Under the pieces are notes generated by a model. It was not told where the DNA came from. It did no database searches and saw only the letters and a program-made list of their open reading frames with translations. This document shows positions 25,852-34,762 of a stretch of 64,000 bases of DNA, piece after piece. The position numbers and the translations under genes are program-made. The DNA comes from Flavobacteriaceae bacterium (GTDB lineage Bacteria > Bacteroidota > Bacteroidia > Flavobacteriales > Flavobacteriaceae), in assembly GCA_018402135.1 (NCBI GenBank), contig JAGYJF010000003.1, positions 186,001-250,000 on the forward strand, given 5' to 3'. Each line of letters opens with the position of its first letter. Positions within the stretch are counted from its first letter, which is position 1.

Positions 25852-26040
25852 TTATTTTTTCGCATCCGATTTAGATGCGTCTTTGTCTTCTTTGCTGGCA
25901 TCTTTAAACTCCTTAATGCCACTGCCTAAGCCTCGCATTAATTCCGGAATTTTCTTTCCACCAAATAATAATAAAACGGCTACAACAATCAACACGACTT
26001 GCCAAACTCCAAACGCTAAAAATATGCTTGATGCTATCAT
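25852..26040 (-). CDS. tatA: Sec-independent protein translocase TatA/TatE
   Basis: A 62-residue single-span component of the twin-arginine translocation pore. The hydrophobic helix [37 protein letters not shown] contains the FGGKKIPEL hinge and the amphipathic helix diagnostic of the family. The short Asp/Lys/Ser-rich tail is normal. No tatC is present in this window. A minus-strand TAACTTTG box (26062-26069) lies just upstream. Confidence 0.93.
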   Translation of the reverse strand: MIASSIFLAFGVWQVVLIVVAVLLLFGGKKIPELMRGLGSGIKEFKDASKEDKDASKSDAKK

Positions 26041-26061
26041 CTTTTATAAAATTTATTGCTG

Positions 26062-26069
26062 CAAAGTTA
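26062..26069 (-). promoter_or_regulatory. Candidate -7 box for tatA
   Basis: Minus strand TAACTTTG (TAnnTTTG), 21 nt before the tatA ATG. Confidence 0.4.
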
Positions 26070-26139
26070 ACAATTATAGTTGAATCTAAACGTTTTCAAC
26101 TAAACTTTTGCATTGCTATTATTCGGCGTTTATTTTAAT

Positions 26140-26147
26140 TAATTTTG
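26140..26147 (+). promoter_or_regulatory. Candidate -7 box for the M23 gene
   Basis: TAATTTTG matches TAnnTTTG, ending 7 nt before the ATG at 26155. If used, the mRNA would be nearly leaderless. Confidence 0.35.
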
Positions 26148-26154
26148 TACAACT

Positions 26155-27021
26155 ATGGCAGAAGGCAAAGAAAAAAAGCGATTTATTAAAAAACTGTTCT
26201 CAAAGTACCGTTTGGTAATACTTAACGAGGACACTTTTGAAGAGCGTTTTGCTATCAAGCTCACGCGACTCAATGTATTTGTTTTGGTTTCGCTTTCGGC
26301 CATTATATTAGTTGTTTTAACCACTTTATTAATCGCGTTTACCACTTTAAGAGAATTTATCCCTGGATATTCGTCAACTGCACTTAAAAGACAAGCCCTA
26401 GAGCTCAATTATAAAACAGACTCTTTATATCGTGTTATTACTTTGAACGAGCAATACTATGCGTCAATCAAAAAAGTATTGACGGGCGATGTTGCCGCTG
26501 TAAATTTTAATAAAGATTCCATCATGGATGCTGTAAGAAAAGACGAACTTACCGAAATGGTATTAAGAAGTCGAGAAGATTCTTTGCTTAGAGAAAAAGT
26601 GAGTAAAGAAGATAAATTTAATATTTTTGAAACCGAAGCCATCACTTCAAACTTTGTGTTGTTTCCGCCAGCAAACGGAAAAATTTCCTCACCCTATAGT
26701 ATAGAAGACAAGCATTATGCAGTAGACATTGTGGTTCCTAAAGATACACCAGTTAAGGCAACAGCCGATGGGACCGTAATTTTTGCAGAATGGACCGCCG
26801 AAACCGGGTATGTTATAATTATAGAACACAGACAAGAATTACTATCTGTATACAAACACAATGCTTCAATAAGTAAAACGCAAGGTGACTTAGTGAAAGC
26901 TGGTGAAGTAATTGCGCTGGCAGGAAGCACAGGCGAATATAGTACTGGACCCCATTTACATTTTGAGCTTTGGAGCAAAGGTTATCCAGTAAATCCAACT
27001 AATTTCATCGATTTCGAATAA
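26155..27021 (+). CDS. M23 family metallopeptidase (peptidoglycan endopeptidase)
   Basis: A 288-residue type II membrane protein. A cytoplasmic basic tail is followed by one membrane segment (FVLVSLSAIILVVLTTLLIAF, about 40-60), a linker with some coiled-coil character, and a LytM/M23 domain (about 168-288). Zinc ligands are visible as HYAVD (His and Asp) and HLHFEL (His), with VYKHN nearby, so activity seems intact. It would hydrolyse peptidoglycan peptide cross-links. It abuts the GH3 gene with no gap, and mltD lies upstream, making a cell-wall neighbourhood. Confidence 0.88.
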   Translation: MAEGKEKKRFIKKLFSKYRLVILNEDTFEERFAIKLTRLNVFVLVSLSAIILVVLTTLLIAFTTLREFIPGYSSTALKRQALELNYKTDSLYRVITLNEQYYASIKKVLTGDVAAVNFNKDSIMDAVRKDELTEMVLRSREDSLLREKVSKEDKFNIFETEAITSNFVLFPPANGKISSPYSIEDKHYAVDIVVPKDTPVKATADGTVIFAEWTAETGYVIIIEHRQELLSVYKHNASISKTQGDLVKAGEVIALAGSTGEYSTGPHLHFELWSKGYPVNPTNFIDFE

Positions 27022-28524
27022 ATGAGTACACTCAAGTCTTTATTAGCAAAACCTTTTGCTAAATACATAGTAAGCAAAACTCAGCAATGGTCGAATAATC
27101 CCCTTAAAACGCAAGAGAAGGTTTTTAAATCCCTTATTAAATCTGCCGTTAACACCAAATTTGGTACTGATCATCATTTTGAGGACATCCATAATTTTGA
27201 AGATTTTGCGAATCGCGTTCCCGTGAGAGATTATGAAGATTTAAAACCCTATATTGATAAGGCTGTAGCGGGATCACAAGATATTCTGTGGAAGGGTAAG
27301 CCTAAATATTTTGCCAAAACATCGGGCACTACTTCTGGTGCTAAATACATTCCTATCACCAAAGATAGCATGCCATTTCATATTAATGCGGCCCGTGACG
27401 CCATACTTCATTACGTTAATGAAACGGGCAACACAAGATTTATTAATGGTAAGATGATTTTTCTGCAAGGCAGTCCAATTCTAGAAACTAAAAATGGCAT
27501 TCAATTAGGCAGGTTGTCAGGTATTGTTGCGCATTATGTACCAAAATATCTTCAAAAAAACAGGCTTCCATCGTTGAAAACAAATTGTATAGAAGATTGG
27601 GAAATGAAGGTGTCGGCCATTGTAGACGAGACTATTAATGAAAACATGACCGTTATTTCTGGCATTCCTTCTTGGATTCAGATGTATTTTGAAAAGCTGA
27701 TAGAGCGCCAGCAAAAACCAGTTGGCGAGATATTTAAAAATTTTGAATTGTTCATTTTTGGCGGTGTTAACTTTGAACCTTATAAAGCTAAGTTCCAAAA
27801 ATTAATCGGCCGTAATGTTGATAGTATAGAATTGTTTCCTGCTAGTGAAGGTTTTTTTGCTTATCAAGACAAACAGTCTGAAAAAGGAATGTTATTGTTG
27901 CTAAATTCTGGCATTTTTTACGAGTTTATCAAGGCTGACGAATTTTATTCAGAAGCGCCAAAACGACTCACCATTTCGGAGGTGGAGTTGAATGTAAACT
28001 ACGTAATGATTATTTCAAGCAATGCAGGTTTGTGGGCTTATAATGTAGGCGATACGATTCAATTTACGAGTTTAAAGCCTTATCGCATAATCGTATCGGG
28101 AAGAATCAAACATTTTATTTCTGCATTTGGAGAGCACGTGATAGGCAAAGAAGTAGAACAGGCTATTCAAGAAGCTTCAGAGCGCCATAATGTTCAAATT
28201 TCCGAGTTTACGGTGGCGCCACAAATAAATCCAGATGTGGGATTACCTTATCACGAATGGTTTGTTGAATTTGAAAAGACACCAAGTAATATCGATGTAT
28301 TTATTACCGATTTAGACCATTCGCTTCAAGAGCAAAATAGTTATTATAAAGATTTAATTGTGGGCAAGGTGTTAACCAAGTTAAAACTAACCATCATTAA
28401 GCGAAACGGATTTCAGGATTATATGAAGTCTGTTGGAAAATTAGGCGGACAAAACAAACTCCCCAGGTTGTCCAACGATCGTAACATTGCCGACGCTTTA
28501 TATCGTTTACAATTAACCAAATAA
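27022..28524 (+). CDS. GH3 auxin-responsive promoter family protein (acyl-adenylate amino-acid synthetase-like)
   Basis: A 500-residue cytosolic protein. The GH3 family, best known in plants for conjugating jasmonate or auxin to amino acids, belongs to the ANL adenylate-forming superfamily. Blocks seen here are AKTSGTTSGAKYIPIT (nucleotide-binding loop), LFIFGGVNFEPYKAKFQ, PASEGFFAYQ and YNVGDTIQFTSLKPYRIIVSGRIKHFISAFGEHV. Bacterial members have unknown substrates. The ATG directly follows the M23 stop, and an operon with it is likely. Confidence 0.88.
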   Translation: MSTLKSLLAKPFAKYIVSKTQQWSNNPLKTQEKVFKSLIKSAVNTKFGTDHHFEDIHNFEDFANRVPVRDYEDLKPYIDKAVAGSQDILWKGKPKYFAKTSGTTSGAKYIPITKDSMPFHINAARDAILHYVNETGNTRFINGKMIFLQGSPILETKNGIQLGRLSGIVAHYVPKYLQKNRLPSLKTNCIEDWEMKVSAIVDETINENMTVISGIPSWIQMYFEKLIERQQKPVGEIFKNFELFIFGGVNFEPYKAKFQKLIGRNVDSIELFPASEGFFAYQDKQSEKGMLLLLNSGIFYEFIKADEFYSEAPKRLTISEVELNVNYVMIISSNAGLWAYNVGDTIQFTSLKPYRIIVSGRIKHFISAFGEHVIGKEVEQAIQEASERHNVQISEFTVAPQINPDVGLPYHEWFVEFEKTPSNIDVFITDLDHSLQEQNSYYKDLIVGKVLTKLKLTIIKRNGFQDYMKSVGKLGGQNKLPRLSNDRNIADALYRLQLTK

Positions 28525-28527
28525 ATG

Positions 28528-28535
28528 TATATTTG
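28528..28535 (+). promoter_or_regulatory. Candidate -7 box for the nucleoside-phosphorylase-like gene
   Basis: TATATTTG, 17 nt before the ATG at 28553. The -33 region (TTTAC) is poor. Confidence 0.35.
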
Positions 28536-28552
28536 CACGCTAAATATTATAA

Positions 28553-30241
28553 ATGACTAAGCAACCAACCAGCGGAAGAACTAGAGCACAGGAAAGTACA
28601 AATGCCATAGAACGCATGTACATAACGATGCGTCATTTGTTCAATCGTGGTTTTTACAAACCTATGGGTGTTTCAGGTGATGCTTTAAGAGAATCACTTT
28701 TGTTACTCAGGCCAGAAATTTACGGTACCATTGCTGAAGAAAAAACAGAACTTGACGGTTTACTTTATGTGGTTGATCGGCTTCCTGAGGGCATTGAAGA
28801 ATGCAGATTTATAAACCTCACGAGTGATGAAGGTTATTCCAATTCGCATTTTAAAGCCATAATTCCACCAAAGAGAAGGCGAAATTGCTATAGAATTGAT
28901 AGCGAACAAATGAACATTGAAATCACCAGAGGCAGATCGGAAATTTATGACATACTTACGCATCTCACATTTTTATTCATTGAATCGCATAAAATTGCTA
29001 AAAAGGTTGTAATTTCAGATGAAGGCTCAACCACACGAGATTGGATTAAGTTAGAAGAAGCTGTAAAATCTGGCAAAAAATTGAGCTTACAAGAGCGCGA
29101 AATAGCACTTACGCATACCGGTAATATTTTAGGCCGAACTTTTAGCGAGTTAAAGCAAAGTCACACACAGTTTGCTACTAAAACTAAGCCAGAAAGATTT
29201 TTAGAAATTATTTACTGGCTTGGTAAATTGGCAATTGACGAATTGGTATACGATCAAAAAAGAACGGTCACCTTCAGTCCAGTTTTACGAGAACGGCTAG
29301 GGCATCATATACACGGTGAAATTTGGGCTGATAACATCAAAAGTATTTTAAAAAAGCAGAACTTATTAAAGCGACCAATTCATATAATTAGTGCCAATAT
29401 GCACAGTGTAATGAATACCTTGTTTGCGCCAAATGCTCTTAAAACAACCTTGCCAAAACAACAGAATTTTGAACTATACGAAACATTGAGTAATGAAGAA
29501 AACGAATCCTTACGCAATAAAGTAAAGAAAGAAGCGTTGCAGAAAGGAATGACGTTTATCCCCGATGCTTCGGGGACCAATATCGACGTTCAAATATTTG
29601 ATATTCCTAAAATTGACACAAGTAAATTGGATATAAAGGTTGACCCAAAATTAATAAGCGAACAACAACCAGTTATTGTTGTTATGGACTATGCTTTTGG
29701 TGAACAAGCTTATGAAACTATTGATGAGTTATTAAAGCCTGTAAAAGCTAATGGAGAAAAAGTATATCTCAACGTAGAATCTATTTCAATTATGGGAAAA
29801 GCTGGGATTTTAGATGGTAAAAAAGGCGATGTAATGATTCCTTCGGCGCATATATTTGAAGGTACGGCAGATAATTACCCATTTAAAAACGAATTATCTA
29901 AAAACGATCTTGAAGCATGTGATGTAGATATTTACGAAGGCACTATGGTAACCGTTTTAGGCACGTCATTACAAAACAAAGATATTTTAAAGTTTTTTAA
30001 AGATTCTACTTGGAACGTGATAGGCCTAGAAATGGAGGGTGTGCATTACCAAAAGGCCATACAGTCAGCATCAAAAATTAGAGGTAGCATCAATGAAAAC
30101 GTAAAAGTGCGTTACGCCTATTATGCCAGTGATAACCCCTTAGAAACAGGAAGCACCTTAGCCTCTGGAGGCTTGGGCACAACCGGTGTAAAACCAACCT
30201 ATGTAATAACCCGAAAAATTATAGAACAAATACTTAACTAA
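28553..30241 (+). CDS. Conserved Bacteroidetes protein (DUF6909-like), C-terminal part similar to nucleoside phosphorylases
   Basis: A 562-residue soluble protein. I assign it to DUF6909-like proteins from overall appearance and am not certain of the number. The N-terminal half is helical and charged (ERMYITMRHLFNRGFYKPMGVSG). The C-terminal third contains VIVVMDYAFGEQAYETIDELL, SIMGKAGILDGKKGDVMIPSA and IGLEMEGVHYQKAIQ. Those resemble the substrate and phosphate regions of PNP-type nucleoside phosphorylases or AMP nucleosidases. No signal peptide is seen. It follows GH3 by 28 bp and precedes the polysaccharide locus. Confidence 0.6.
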   Translation: MTKQPTSGRTRAQESTNAIERMYITMRHLFNRGFYKPMGVSGDALRESLLLLRPEIYGTIAEEKTELDGLLYVVDRLPEGIEECRFINLTSDEGYSNSHFKAIIPPKRRRNCYRIDSEQMNIEITRGRSEIYDILTHLTFLFIESHKIAKKVVISDEGSTTRDWIKLEEAVKSGKKLSLQEREIALTHTGNILGRTFSELKQSHTQFATKTKPERFLEIIYWLGKLAIDELVYDQKRTVTFSPVLRERLGHHIHGEIWADNIKSILKKQNLLKRPIHIISANMHSVMNTLFAPNALKTTLPKQQNFELYETLSNEENESLRNKVKKEALQKGMTFIPDASGTNIDVQIFDIPKIDTSKLDIKVDPKLISEQQPVIVVMDYAFGEQAYETIDELLKPVKANGEKVYLNVESISIMGKAGILDGKKGDVMIPSAHIFEGTADNYPFKNELSKNDLEACDVDIYEGTMVTVLGTSLQNKDILKFFKDSTWNVIGLEMEGVHYQKAIQSASKIRGSINENVKVRYAYYASDNPLETGSTLASGGLGTTGVKPTYVITRKIIEQILN

Positions 30242-30248
30242 CTTAATT

Positions 30249-31328
30249 ATGAGTGATAAATTACCTACTGAATCCAATAACAAGCCCATACAACCTACTA
30301 ATAATGAAGAGATAGATTTGGGCCAATTGTTCAATGCCATAGGTAGAATGTTTGAGAAGTTTTTCAATTTCATTGCAGGTATTTTTAAAGGGCTTTTTAA
30401 ACTTTTAATTTTAGCCTTAAAACCTTTTGTAGAAAATATTAAATTAATATCTGCTGTCATTCTAATATCCGTGATTCTTGGATTTTTCTTAGACAAATCT
30501 AAAACACCGGTTTATTATTCTGAAATGCTTGTTCAGCCTCATTTTGAGTCCAAGTATAAGTTATCAAACAACATTAATTATTTTAATGCTTTAATAAAGA
30601 CCCAAAAGATTAATGAATTATCGAAAATCTTTGAGATTGATTCTGCTCACGCAGCTTCGTTAATCAACTTTGAGTTAAATGCAGGGCTGGAAACCTCAAA
30701 TACTATTCTGCTAGAATATAATGATTATATAAAAACCATTGATACCTCCCTCACCTCGGTTGTTAGCTTTGAGGATTATTTAAAGAACAGAGATATTTTA
30801 TCAGGATCCATTTTTGCTGTTAAAGCAAGATCAAAAGATAATAATATTTTCCCGAGATTAGAAAACGGTTTTACCAAAACCTTTGAAAACCCTTACTCTA
30901 AAAAATTAAAAAAAATTAGAGATTCAACAATTCAAATAAAGAAAGAATCTTACAATAAAGAACTTGCAAGATTAGATAGTCTTCAGCGCATTTATTTGGA
31001 GTTAAAGAAAAGCGAAGCCGAAAACGGAGCCTTTAAACTGGGTAGTGGAGGCGCGTTTCCAATGCAGTTAGAAAGAACCGAAACCAGAGAGTATGACTTG
31101 TTTCAGGAAGAACTAAAAGTGAGAAGAGCCATCAGAACGTTAGACGAAGAATTAATTGAAGAAAGTGTTTTTTATGATATAATTGCCGGTTTTGAAGAAG
31201 AAGGAAACTTAGAAACAGGATTTTTAAAAAACAACATAGTTATTTTACCATTGACGGCATTAGCGATAATGATTATATCATTTTTATTCTACAATATATT
31301 TATTTTTATCAAAAACTATGAAGCCTAA
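30249..31328 (+). CDS. Chain-length/co-polymerase-like membrane protein (putative Wzz/PCP)
   Basis: About 359 residues. A hydrophobic N-terminal region (LISAVILISVILGFFLD, near 65-80) and a second segment near the end (IVILPLTALAIMIISFLFYNIFIF) enclose a periplasmic domain that is mostly helical and charged (about 90-330). This topology is that of PCP/Wzz chain-length regulators of polysaccharide export, but I see no convincing Wzz motif, so the call is inference from shape and position at the head of a glycan locus. No tyrosine-kinase domain or Wza export gene is adjacent. rmlB starts 11 bp before its stop. Confidence 0.5.
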   Translation: MSDKLPTESNNKPIQPTNNEEIDLGQLFNAIGRMFEKFFNFIAGIFKGLFKLLILALKPFVENIKLISAVILISVILGFFLDKSKTPVYYSEMLVQPHFESKYKLSNNINYFNALIKTQKINELSKIFEIDSAHAASLINFELNAGLETSNTILLEYNDYIKTIDTSLTSVVSFEDYLKNRDILSGSIFAVKARSKDNNIFPRLENGFTKTFENPYSKKLKKIRDSTIQIKKESYNKELARLDSLQRIYLELKKSEAENGAFKLGSGGAFPMQLERTETREYDLFQEELKVRRAIRTLDEELIEESVFYDIIAGFEEEGNLETGFLKNNIVILPLTALAIMIISFLFYNIFIFIKNYEA

Positions 31329-32337
31329 ATCTATTTTAATAACCGGAGGCGCAGGGTTTATAGGATCAAATTTTATAATTGAATTTCTTAAAAAGCATCC
31401 AAATATTAAACTCATAAATTTAGACAAGCTCACTTATGCAGGTGAGCTTTCTAATTTAGAAGACATTGAGGATTTTCCAAATTATCAATTTGTTAAAGGC
31501 GATATCTGCGATAGAAATTTGGTTGAGGAACTATTTAAGAGTTATAAAATTGATGGTGTAATCCATTTTGCGGCAGAGTCGCATGTTGATAATTCTATCA
31601 ATAATCCAGATGCATTTATTCAAACCAACGTATTTGGTACTTTTACTTTGATCGATGTTGCAAGAAATTATTGGATGTCTGCACCACATCAATTCAATAT
31701 TGGATGTGAAAATAACAGGTTTTTACACATCAGTACCGATGAGGTTTATGGAACTTTAGGCGACACAGGCTTGTTCACGGAATCCACGCCTTATGCCCCC
31801 AACAGTCCATACAGTGCATCAAAAGCGTCATCAGATTTTGTGGTTAGAAGTTATTTCCATACTTACGGAATGAATGTAGTAACCACCAATTGTTCTAATA
31901 ATTACGGGCCAAGACAACACGATGAAAAGCTCATCCCAACCATTATAAGAAAGGCCATCAATAATGAGTCTATCCCAATTTATGGAGATGGGAAAAATAT
32001 TCGAGATTGGTTATATGTTTCAGACCATTGTAGGGGCATTGAGTTGGCTTTTTTGAACGGCAAATCTGGCGAAACCTATAATATAGGCGGTAAAAATGAA
32101 AGAGATAATATTTATATAGCCCATAAAATTTGCGATGTGTTGGATGAGATGATTCCATATGAAAAGTCCTATAAAAAGCTTATAACATTTGTTACTGATA
32201 GACCAGGCCACGATTTTAGATACGCCATAGATGCTTCAAAAATTGAAAGCGAATTAGGGTGGAAAGCTCAGGAAAACTTTGAATCTGGTATTAAAAAAAC
32301 CATACGTTGGTATCTTAATAAATATAACAAAGAATGA
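31318..32337 (+). CDS. rmlB: dTDP-glucose 4,6-dehydratase
   Basis: A 339-residue SDR enzyme giving dTDP-4-keto-6-deoxyglucose from dTDP-glucose, the second step to dTDP-L-rhamnose. The NAD site ILITGGAGFIGSNFI is at the N-terminus. The active-site YSASKASSD has the Tyr-x3-Lys pair, and HISTDEVYG is characteristic. Full length. It overlaps the putative co-polymerase by 11 bp. RmlA, C and D follow and complete the pathway. Confidence 0.97.
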   Translation: MKPKSILITGGAGFIGSNFIIEFLKKHPNIKLINLDKLTYAGELSNLEDIEDFPNYQFVKGDICDRNLVEELFKSYKIDGVIHFAAESHVDNSINNPDAFIQTNVFGTFTLIDVARNYWMSAPHQFNIGCENNRFLHISTDEVYGTLGDTGLFTESTPYAPNSPYSASKASSDFVVRSYFHTYGMNVVTTNCSNNYGPRQHDEKLIPTIIRKAINNESIPIYGDGKNIRDWLYVSDHCRGIELAFLNGKSGETYNIGGKNERDNIYIAHKICDVLDEMIPYEKSYKKLITFVTDRPGHDFRYAIDASKIESELGWKAQENFESGIKKTIRWYLNKYNKE

Positions 32338-32370
32338 AATGCTAATTGGTAGATTTACCAAACCAGAAGG

Positions 32371-32378
32371 TATATTTG
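32371..32378 (+). promoter_or_regulatory. Candidate internal promoter box before rmlA
   Basis: TATATTTG lies in the 87-bp gap between rmlB and rmlA, and TTG is 22 nt upstream (32346). Spacing is 3 nt longer than ideal. Confidence 0.35.
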
Positions 32379-32424
32379 AAGGGTAATCTATCTGCCCCCA
32401 TTTAAAAATTATTAAAAAGAACAG

Positions 32425-33282
32425 ATGAAAGGAATTGTTTTAGCAGGAGGATCAGGAACCAGACTACACCCATTAACAATTGCAGTGAGTAAACAATTGA
32501 TGCCAGTTTACGATAAGCCTATGATATATTACCCGATTTCCACCTTGATATCGGCTGGTATTAGAGAGATTTTAATCATATCTACACCCCAAGATTTGTC
32601 ATTATTTCAAAAATTATTAGGCGATGGAAGTCAGTTAGGCTGTGAATTTCATTATGCATCTCAACAACATCCTAACGGTTTAGCAGAAGCTTTTTTAATC
32701 GGTGAGGATTTTATTGGAAAGGATAAAGTAGCACTTATCTTAGGGGATAATATTTTTTACGGGTCTGGCCTATCCACTCTTTTACAATCCAACAACAATC
32801 CGGACGGCGGTATCATTTATGCCTATCATGTGCAAGATCCAGAGCGCTATGGTGTTGTTGAGTTTAACGAAGAAGGAAAGGCTATTTCAATCGAAGAAAA
32901 GCCTGAAAAACCAAAATCAAACTATGCTGTTCCTGGTATCTATTTTTACGATAATGAAGTAGTAGCCATTGCTAAAAGTATTAAGCCTAGTCATCGTGGA
33001 GAATTAGAGATTACGGATATTAATAAATATTATCTTGAAAACGGAAAACTTTTAGTAAGCGTTTTAGATAGAGGAACCGCTTGGTTAGATACAGGAACTT
33101 TTAAATCGTTGGTGCAGGCCACTAATTTTGTTCAAGTAATAGAAGAACGGCAAGGTTTGAAAATTGGCTCAATAGAAGAAGCGGCTTTTAAAACAGGGTT
33201 TATTGATCGTGATCAGTTACACAAATTAGCGGAACCGCTTCTTAAAAGTGGCTATGGAAATTATTTGTTAAGTTTGAAATAA
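32425..33282 (+). CDS. rmlA: Glucose-1-phosphate thymidylyltransferase
   Basis: A 285-residue nucleotidyltransferase that makes dTDP-glucose from dTTP and glucose-1-phosphate. The nucleotide loop reads [22 protein letters not shown] and the [20 protein letters not shown] segment are conserved in RmlA. The C-terminal KSGYGNYLL end is typical. It is immediately followed by rmlC. Confidence 0.97.
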   Translation: MKGIVLAGGSGTRLHPLTIAVSKQLMPVYDKPMIYYPISTLISAGIREILIISTPQDLSLFQKLLGDGSQLGCEFHYASQQHPNGLAEAFLIGEDFIGKDKVALILGDNIFYGSGLSTLLQSNNNPDGGIIYAYHVQDPERYGVVEFNEEGKAISIEEKPEKPKSNYAVPGIYFYDNEVVAIAKSIKPSHRGELEITDINKYYLENGKLLVSVLDRGTAWLDTGTFKSLVQATNFVQVIEERQGLKIGSIEEAAFKTGFIDRDQLHKLAEPLLKSGYGNYLLSLK

Positions 33283-33834
33283 ATGACAATAGAAAAGACA
33301 AATTTAAACGACTGTTTAGTGGTTATACCAAAAGTTTTTGAGGATAACCGAGGTTATTTTTATGAAAGTTACAATGAGCAATCATTTAAACAACACACAG
33401 GGCTGGATATTAATTTTGTTCAAGACAATCAATCACAGTCTGCTCAAGGCGTGTTAAGAGGTCTTCATTTTCAGGTTGGAAATTATGAACAAGCTAAATT
33501 AGTTAGAGTAATTAAAGGTAGTGTTTTAGATGTGTGTGTAGATTTGCGCCAAAACTCTGAAACCTATCTTCAATATTTTTCTATTGTTTTATCTGAATCG
33601 AATAAAAAGCAGTTATTAATTCCCCGAGGATTTGCGCACGGATTTTTGGTGTTGGAAGACGACACAATTTGTAGCTATAAATGCGACAACTATTACCATA
33701 AAGATTCTGAAAGAGGTATTATATACAATGACAACGACTTGGCAATTAAATGGGGTTTTCCCGAAAATAAATTGATAATTTCTGAAAAGGACCAGTTATT
33801 ACCAACTCTAAAAATTTACCTCCAAAATGATTAA
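33283..33834 (+). CDS. rmlC: dTDP-4-dehydrorhamnose 3,5-epimerase
   Basis: A 183-residue cupin-fold epimerase acting on dTDP-4-keto-6-deoxyglucose. It starts with a conserved KVFEDNRGYFYESYNE region. QGVLRGLHFQ (catalytic His), the VKVIKGSVLDV-type strand, and LLIPRGFAHGFLVLEDDT are diagnostic. The ATG directly follows the rmlA stop, and the gene overlaps rmlD by 8 bp, so all four rml genes are one transcript. Confidence 0.96.
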   Translation: MTIEKTNLNDCLVVIPKVFEDNRGYFYESYNEQSFKQHTGLDINFVQDNQSQSAQGVLRGLHFQVGNYEQAKLVRVIKGSVLDVCVDLRQNSETYLQYFSIVLSESNKKQLLIPRGFAHGFLVLEDDTICSYKCDNYYHKDSERGIIYNDNDLAIKWGFPENKLIISEKDQLLPTLKIYLQND

Positions 33835-34675
33835 TGTTTTGGTAACTGGAGCCAATGGGCAATTAGCACTTACAATAAAAGAGCTTTTTTATAAGAATGG
33901 AGATCAAATTAATTTTATTTTCAAGAACAAAGCTGAATTAGATATTTCAAACCATGATAAAGTTAAAGACTTCTTCAAATCGAATCAATTAGACTATTGC
34001 GTTAATTGTGCTGCCTTCACAAATGTTGAACTTGCAGAAACAAAAGTTGAGGAAGCATTTGAAATAAATGCTGAAGCGGTTAGAAACCTCTCTATAGCAT
34101 GTCAAAATACTAATGTTGTACTTTTACACATTTCTACCGACTATGTTTTTGATGGAAAAAGCAGCAAGCCGTACAAAGAAACCAACCAACCAAATCCCCT
34201 AAATGTTTATGGTAAATCAAAACTTGAAGGCGAAATCGCTGTAATCAGTACGTTAAGTAATTATTTTATTGTTCGTTCTTCTTGGCTATACTCTAAATAT
34301 GGGCACAATTTTTTTAAGACAGTCATAAAAAAAATCCAGAATGGTGAGACAATGAATATTGTTAATACTCAAATAGGAACTCCGACCAACTGTGACGATT
34401 TGGCGAACTTTATTTATTTCCTAATTAAAACAAAAAACGACCAATTTGGTATTTATCACTTCGCTCCGATAGGACAAACCTCATGGTATGGATTTGCTTT
34501 ATATATTGCTAGTTATTTTAAAAGTAATCATATAAAACCTGTGGAAACCTATCGTTCTTTGGCTAAAAGACCAAAAAACAGTGTTTTAAGTAATGAAAAA
34601 ATTAAAAGTCTGGGTTATGATTTAGGCAAGTGGGAAGATGGTGTAAAAAGGTGTTTAATCAATTATACATTGTGA
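33827..34675 (+). CDS. rmlD: dTDP-4-dehydrorhamnose reductase
   Basis: A 282-residue SDR that reduces dTDP-4-keto-rhamnose to dTDP-L-rhamnose. VLVTGANGQLALTIKE is the NAD(P) site, LLHISTDYVFDGKSS the typical RmlD strand and loop, and YGKSKLEGE carries the active-site Tyr/Lys pair. It overlaps rmlC by 8 bp and is the last rml gene. The sequence is AT-richer at the third codon position than the core genes to the left. Confidence 0.95.
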   Translation: MINVLVTGANGQLALTIKELFYKNGDQINFIFKNKAELDISNHDKVKDFFKSNQLDYCVNCAAFTNVELAETKVEEAFEINAEAVRNLSIACQNTNVVLLHISTDYVFDGKSSKPYKETNQPNPLNVYGKSKLEGEIAVISTLSNYFIVRSSWLYSKYGHNFFKTVIKKIQNGETMNIVNTQIGTPTNCDDLANFIYFLIKTKNDQFGIYHFAPIGQTSWYGFALYIASYFKSNHIKPVETYRSLAKRPKNSVLSNEKIKSLGYDLGKWEDGVKRCLINYTL

Positions 34676-34706
34676 TATTTTAAGTCATTTAATTAATTGC
34701 TAACCC

Positions 34707-34736
34707 TTGGTTTAAGGTTTAAAAACAATACATTTG
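34707..34736 (+). promoter_or_regulatory. Strong Bacteroidota-type promoter for gmd
   Basis: TTG at 34707-34709, then exactly 19 nt, then TACATTTG (34729-34736). The predicted start of transcription near 34743 supports the gmd ATG at 34763 over the longer upstream frame. Confidence 0.7.
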
Positions 34737-34762
34737 TAATTTACGATATAAAAAACAAAAAA

